Source: Gammaproteobacteria bacterium UBA4475 (lineage in GTDB: Bacteria; Pseudomonadota; Gammaproteobacteria; Pseudomonadales; Azotimanducaceae). Taken from it: a stretch of 10,196 nt of DNA. The stretch lies in assembly GCA_002389265.1 (NCBI GenBank), contig DGOD01000267.1:11894-22089 (forward strand), given 5' to 3'. Shown in pieces: positions 5,783 through 10,196 of this stretch (position 1 is the first letter of the stretch; each line of letters starts with the position of its first letter). Position numbers and translations under genes: made by a program. The notes under the pieces are model-generated. The model made no database searches and was not told the DNA's origin. It saw only the letters and a program-made list of their open reading frames with translations.

Positions 5783-8700
5783 ATGTTGCAGTTGCTCGGT
5801 GCGCCGGCCCTGTCAGAATTTAGAATCCAGAAGTTGCTAGCGGACTTGAGCGCCAGTGGTGTCGATGTAACAGGCTGGTCATTGGACAGTCGCTTTCTGC
5901 ACTTCGTTGATGTCAAGGCTGAGTTGACGCCCGCCGAAGCGCAGGTGTTGGCCAGTATTCTCACCTATGGCCCCGTGACTCAAGGTGTGCCCGCGACATC
6001 TAGCCTGTTACGACTCGTCGTACCGAGGCCGGGCACCATTTCGCCCTGGAGTTCCAAGGCCACAGATATAGCCCATATCTGCGGCTTGAAAATGGTTAAG
6101 CGTATTGAGCGCGGAGTTGCCTATTATCTTCAGGCGCCCCAGTCATTGACCGGTGCAGTGCAACAGCAGCTGGACGCTGTGCTGTTTGATCGTATGACCG
6201 AGGCGGTGTTGGATAACACCGAAGCTGCGTCTGCACTGTTTCAGGTTGAGGCCGCCAGGCCGCTGGTCTTTGTGCCGGTGCTGAGTCAGGGTCGTGAGGC
6301 CTTGGCGCAGGCCAACTCGGCCCTGGGTATGGCTTTGGCAGATGACGAAATTGACTATTTAGTAGATGCTTTCCAACAACTCCAGCGTGATCCCAGCGAT
6401 GTCGAGTTGATGATGTTTGCCCAGGCAAACTCCGAACACTGTCGGCATAAAACCTTCCGTGCCAGCTGGAGTCTCGACGGTGTTGATCAGCCTCACAGCT
6501 TAATGGACATGATTCAGAATACCTTTGCGAAGACCAATGGCGAGGGTGTGCTCAGTGCATACGAAGATAATGCGTCAGTGATCACTGGATCGACAGCGGG
6601 GCGGTTTTATCCGGACCCTGTGAGCCGCGAGTATGGTTATCACCAAGAGCCGATTCATATTCTGATGAAGGTTGAAACCCACAATCATCCGACGGCCATC
6701 GCGCCGTTTCCTGGCGCCGCAACGGGCTCAGGGGGTGAAATTCGAGATGAGGGGGCTGTGGGCCGCGGCTCGAAGCCGAAGGTCGGTTTAAGCGGTTATT
6801 CTGTCTCGAATCTGCGTATCCCTGGGCATATTGAGGCCTGGGAAAAGGATTATGGCAAGCCAGCACGGATTGCCTCGGCGCTGGATATTATGATCGAAGC
6901 GCCGATTGGTGGTGCGGCGTTCAACAACGAATTTGGCCGACCCAATATTTGTGGTTATTTCCGTACCTTCGAGATGACCGTTGCGGACGAAGTGCGGGGC
7001 TACCACAAGCCCATTATGATCGCCGGTGGTCTGGGCAATATCCGCGAAGAACATGTTGAACAGCGTCAAATCGCAGTGGGCTCAGCCTTGATTGTGCTCG
7101 GCGGCCCGGCAATGTTGATCGGCTTGGGTGGCGGTGCGGCGTCTTCCATGGCCACTGGCGCCAGTGATGCTGACCTGGATTTTGCCAGCGTTCAACGGGG
7201 TAATCCAGAGATGGAGCATCGCTGCCAGGAAGTGATTGATCAGTGCTGGCAATTGGGCGAGCGTAACCCGATCGCGTTTATCCATGACGTGGGCGCGGGT
7301 GGACTCTCCAATGCCTTGCCTGAGCTGGTTAAAGATGGCGGTGTCGGGGGCGACTTCGACCTGCGCAATATTCCCAATGACGAACCCGGCATGTCACCCC
7401 TGGAAATTTGGTGCAATGAGGCTCAGGAGCGCTATGTGCTGGCAGTCTCTCAGGTCGACCTGGTGAGATTCGCGTTGATCTGTGCCCGCGAGCGCTGCCC
7501 CTACGCGGTGGTCGGCACCGCAGTGGATCAGCAGCAACTGTTGGTGAGGGACCAATTATTTTCAGCGAATCCTGTGGATCTGCCCATGTCGGTATTATTT
7601 GGCAAGGCACCTAAAATGCATAAAGATGCAGTATCAAGGCAGTCATTGACGCGCCCTCTGGTCCTCGACTTTAGTTTCGAAGAAGCGATCCACCGGGTGA
7701 TTGGTCATCCGTCTGTGGCGAGTAAGAGTTTCCTGATTACCATTGGTGATCGCACTGTCGGTGGCATGGTGGCTCGTGACCAAATGGTGGGACCATGGCA
7801 AACTCCGGTTGCCGATGTGGCCGTCAGTACCAGTGGTTACCAAGCGCATACTGGTGAGGCCATGGCGATGGGAGAGCGAGCACCGGTTGCCCTGTTAGAC
7901 AGTACTGCCTCAGGGCGTCTGGCAGTTACTGAAGCGATCACCAACATTGCCGCAGCAAAAATCGCGCATATCAGTGATATTAAACTGTCTGCCAATTGGA
8001 TGGCGGCGGTCGGCCACCCTGGCGAAGACGCCAACCTCTATAAGACAGTGGCGGCAGTGGGCCTGGAGTTGTGCCCTGAATTAGGTATTTGTATACCGGT
8101 AGGCAAGGACTCCATGTCCATGCAAACCCGATGGCAGCAGGACGGCGAAGACCGAACCGTCACCTCACCTTTGTCGTTAGCTATATCAGCTTTTGCCCCG
8201 GTGACGGATGTACGTGACACCCTGACACCAGAATTAACCCGTAGCGATAGTACCGAACTATTGCTGGTGGACTTAAGTGCTGGCGCCAATCGCCTGGGCG
8301 GATCGATATTGGCTATGTGTTTCAATGAACTCAGCGACGAATCGCCGGATCTTGATCGAGCGGATTCGCTCAAAGCATTTTTTGAACTGATGCAGTCCAG
8401 CGCGGTGCGTGAGCAGCTGTTGGCCTATCACGACAGATCAGACGGCGGCGCGCTGGCGACTATTTTAGAGATGGCCTTTGCGGGCCGAATGGGCATCCAG
8501 ATCAGCCTCGACGGTGACAGCCATGCGGATTTGCTGGCGCAGCTATTTAACGAAGAGCCGGGGGCCGTATTCCAAGTGCAGGCGAGCAACTCGGCCGCGG
8601 TCCAGGCCTTATTTCGTGAACGCGGCCTAAGCTGTGAAGTGATTGCCCGACCGCGTTTGGCGCAAGTGGTGGAGATTATTCACCAGGGTCAGACTGTGTT

Positions 8701-9664
8701 TAGCGCGACCCGAGCCAGTCTCCAGCAACGCTGGTCGCAAGCCAGTTATCATATCCAGCGTTTACGCGATAACCCCGTGGGCGCCGATCAAGAGTTTGCG
8801 CGTCTGCTTGATGACGCTGATCCAGGACTGAGTGCCAAGCTGTCCTTTGATCTTAATGACGATATCGCCGCACCCTATATCAATACCGGTGTCAGGCCGC
8901 GTATTGCGATCTTGCGTGAGCAGGGGGTTAATTCCCAGACAGAAATGGCAGCGGTATTTGACCGGGCTGGTTTCGCGGCTGTCGATGTGCACATGAGCGA
9001 GGTGCTAGCGGGTCATGTGGACCTGGCCGATTTTAAGGGTTTGGTCGCCTGTGGTGGCTTTTCCTATGGCGATGTCCTGGGGGCTGGTGAAGGCTGGGCC
9101 AAGTCGATTTTATTTAATTCTGGTGCCCGTGAGGCGTTCGCTGGTTTCTTCGAGCGGTCTGATACCTTTGGCCTCGGTGTCTGTAACGGTTGTCAGATGA
9201 TGGCGGCGTTACACAGTTTGATTCCGGGTGCCGAAAACTGGCCACGATTTGTCACCAATCGTTCAGAGCAATTTGAAGCGCGGTTCTCGCTGGTGCAAAT
9301 CCAGCCTAGTCCGTCGGTGTTGTTTGCCGGTATGGCCGGCTCGCACATGCCCATTGCCGTATCTCATGGCGAAGGTCGGGCAGAACTTGACAGCGTTGGG
9401 GCGCAGTCTTTAGTGGATAGTGGCCAGGTGTTGATGCAGTTTGTTGATCATCGATTAGCGGTGACTGACGACTACCCCATGAACCCTAACGGTTCACCAT
9501 TGGGGATTACCGGTGTCACAAACGTGGATGGGCGTTTCACCGCGATCATGCCTCACCCTGAGCGGGTCTTTCGAACGGTGCAGAATGCCTGGCATCCTGC
9601 CGACTGGAATGAAGACAGTCCTTGGCTGCGGATGTTTAGAAACGCCAGAGTGTTCGTTAACTGA
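5783..9664 (+). CDS. purL: Phosphoribosylformylglycinamidine synthase, single-chain PurL
   Basis: Fourth step of de novo purine synthesis: converts FGAR, glutamine and ATP to FGAM, glutamate and ADP in the cytoplasm. At 1,293 residues it is full length (E. coli 1,295). Order: PurS-like N-terminal region to about 150; short linker; two AIR-synthase-like halves making the synthase core, with [12 protein letters not shown] at 212-223, VETHNHPT from 297, [25 protein letters not shown] and VGKDSMSM at 773-780; then a class I glutaminase domain from about 1038. The glutaminase triad is present: Cys1134 in GVCNGCQ, His1258 and Glu1260 in PHPER. ATG 5783 has AGGAG at 5772-5776, which lies in the end of tadA, so translation is probably coupled to tadA. 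No substitutions were noticed in the motifs checked. The 3' end overlaps the convergent Nudix gene by 8 bases. Confidence 0.98.
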   Translation: MLQLLGAPALSEFRIQKLLADLSASGVDVTGWSLDSRFLHFVDVKAELTPAEAQVLASILTYGPVTQGVPATSSLLRLVVPRPGTISPWSSKATDIAHICGLKMVKRIERGVAYYLQAPQSLTGAVQQQLDAVLFDRMTEAVLDNTEAASALFQVEAARPLVFVPVLSQGREALAQANSALGMALADDEIDYLVDAFQQLQRDPSDVELMMFAQANSEHCRHKTFRASWSLDGVDQPHSLMDMIQNTFAKTNGEGVLSAYEDNASVITGSTAGRFYPDPVSREYGYHQEPIHILMKVETHNHPTAIAPFPGAATGSGGEIRDEGAVGRGSKPKVGLSGYSVSNLRIPGHIEAWEKDYGKPARIASALDIMIEAPIGGAAFNNEFGRPNICGYFRTFEMTVADEVRGYHKPIMIAGGLGNIREEHVEQRQIAVGSALIVLGGPAMLIGLGGGAASSMATGASDADLDFASVQRGNPEMEHRCQEVIDQCWQLGERNPIAFIHDVGAGGLSNALPELVKDGGVGGDFDLRNIPNDEPGMSPLEIWCNEAQERYVLAVSQVDLVRFALICARERCPYAVVGTAVDQQQLLVRDQLFSANPVDLPMSVLFGKAPKMHKDAVSRQSLTRPLVLDFSFEEAIHRVIGHPSVASKSFLITIGDRTVGGMVARDQMVGPWQTPVADVAVSTSGYQAHTGEAMAMGERAPVALLDSTASGRLAVTEAITNIAAAKIAHISDIKLSANWMAAVGHPGEDANLYKTVAAVGLELCPELGICIPVGKDSMSMQTRWQQDGEDRTVTSPLSLAISAFAPVTDVRDTLTPELTRSDSTELLLVDLSAGANRLGGSILAMCFNELSDESPDLDRADSLKAFFELMQSSAVREQLLAYHDRSDGGALATILEMAFAGRMGIQISLDGDSHADLLAQLFNEEPGAVFQVQASNSAAVQALFRERGLSCEVIARPRLAQVVEIIHQGQTVFSATRASLQQRWSQASYHIQRLRDNPVGADQEFARLLDDADPGLSAKLSFDLNDDIAAPYINTGVRPRIAILREQGVNSQTEMAAVFDRAGFAAVDVHMSEVLAGHVDLADFKGLVACGGFSYGDVLGAGEGWAKSILFNSGAREAFAGFFERSDTFGLGVCNGCQMMAALHSLIPGAENWPRFVTNRSEQFEARFSLVQIQPSPSVLFAGMAGSHMPIAVSHGEGRAELDSVGAQSLVDSGQVLMQFVDHRLAVTDDYPMNPNGSPLGITGVTNVDGRFTAIMPHPERVFRTVQNAWHPADWNEDSPWLRMFRNARVFVN

Positions 9665-10196
9665 TTTTTCGGGCTGGAAATTCCAGGTCCGTATAACGGA
9701 CTGGGTATAGCTCAGTCTTGCGGTCGGCAAAGTAATGTTCCAGAGTCCTGTTGATCACCGGGAAGGCCAGTTCATCCCATGGGATTTCAGCTTCGGTGAA
9801 CAATTGAACGTCGAGAGATTCTTCTCCAGCGCTGAAGTTCAGATCCAGCAGCTCAGCGCGAAAAAACATATAGACCTGCGAAATATGCGGCAGGCTGAAC
9901 AAGGTGTATAGGCCGGTAATCGAGGCGTTAGCATTGGCCTCCTCGCGAGTTTCGCGCAGCGCGCCAGCACTGGTGGCTTCGCCATTTTCTAGAAACCCAG
10001 CCGGCAGCGTCCAGCATCCGACCCGTGGCTCGATGGCCCGTTTGCAGAGTAAGACTCGATCACCGTATATGGGCAGACAACCGGCGATGATACGCGGGTT
10101 CTGATAGTGGATATGTTCACAGGTTTCGCACACGAAACGTAATCGGTTGTCGCCGGTGGGAATTTTTTCGATAACGGCGGCGCCGCACTGACTGCA
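9657..10196 (-). CDS. Nudix hydrolase with N-terminal zinc ribbon (5' partial)
   Basis: Nudix family pyrophosphohydrolase; the substrate (ADP-ribose, NAD(H), FAD or another nucleoside diphosphate derivative) cannot be set from sequence. On the minus strand the frame stays open to the window edge, so the start is just outside; 179 residues are visible. The first 26 codons carry CSQCG and VCETC, two Cys-x2-Cys pairs of a zinc ribbon, followed by HYQNPR, as in the Nudix_N_2 ribbon group. The Nudix box is [23 protein letters not shown]: all metal-binding Glu residues are kept, while the usual Gly near the end is Asn. GTG at 10133 is not a credible start because it would cut the ribbon in half. 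The stop TAA (9657-9659 on the plus strand as TTA) lies inside the purL 3' end. Confidence 0.92.
   Translation of the reverse strand, partial: CSQCGAAVIEKIPTGDNRLRFVCETCEHIHYQNPRIIAGCLPIYGDRVLLCKRAIEPRVGCWTLPAGFLENGEATSAGALRETREEANANASITGLYTLFSLPHISQVYMFFRAELLDLNFSAGEESLDVQLFTEAEIPWDELAFPVINRTLEHYFADRKTELYPVRYTDLEFPARKIS

Overview
The window is an ordinary-looking stretch of chromosome, most likely from a gammaproteobacterium. The main evidence is a single-chain purL of 1,293 codons (the large gammaproteobacterial form, close to the 1,295 residues of E. coli) sitting directly behind tadA. I cannot name a genus. There is no sign of phage, transposon, CRISPR array, rRNA or tRNA.

Layout, left to right: (1) 1-2349 (+), the 3' part of a NhaP-type Na+/H+ antiporter gene with a long helical linker and a C-terminal cyclic-nucleotide-binding domain, an architecture like plant SOS1; its start lies before the window. 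(2) 2521-3270 (+), a cytoplasmic glycerophosphodiester phosphodiesterase. (3) 3351-4958 (+), a membrane-anchored, FMN-binding, glutamate-synthase-like protein with a GltB-type three-cysteine cluster motif but no glutaminase domain. (4) 4959-5318, a 360-base region with a long imperfect hairpin (4982-5027), a good sigma70-type promoter (5034-5062) and a 55-codon open frame (5156-5323). (5) 5319-5780 (+), tadA, the tRNA adenosine deaminase, which appears to start at an ATT codon. (6) 5783-9664 (+), purL. (7) 9657-10196 (-), a zinc-ribbon Nudix hydrolase, convergent with purL and overlapping its 3' end by 8 bases; its start lies beyond the window.

The promoter at 5034-5062 probably drives a small-ORF/tadA/purL transcript. 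The three frames are packed tightly: the small ORF stop and the proposed tadA ATT share one base, and tadA and purL are two bases apart. The first three genes are ion transport, lipid head-group turnover and a redox-type flavoprotein, with no obvious common pathway.

The strongest non-routine observation is the tadA start. Coding similarity continues upstream of the first ATG, and the only start-like codon between it and the in-frame stop that has a well-placed Shine-Dalgarno sequence is ATT at 5319. Starting there gives the E. coli TadA numbering exactly (His57, Glu59, Cys87, Cys90). I did not find convincing evidence of a wholly new multi-gene system.
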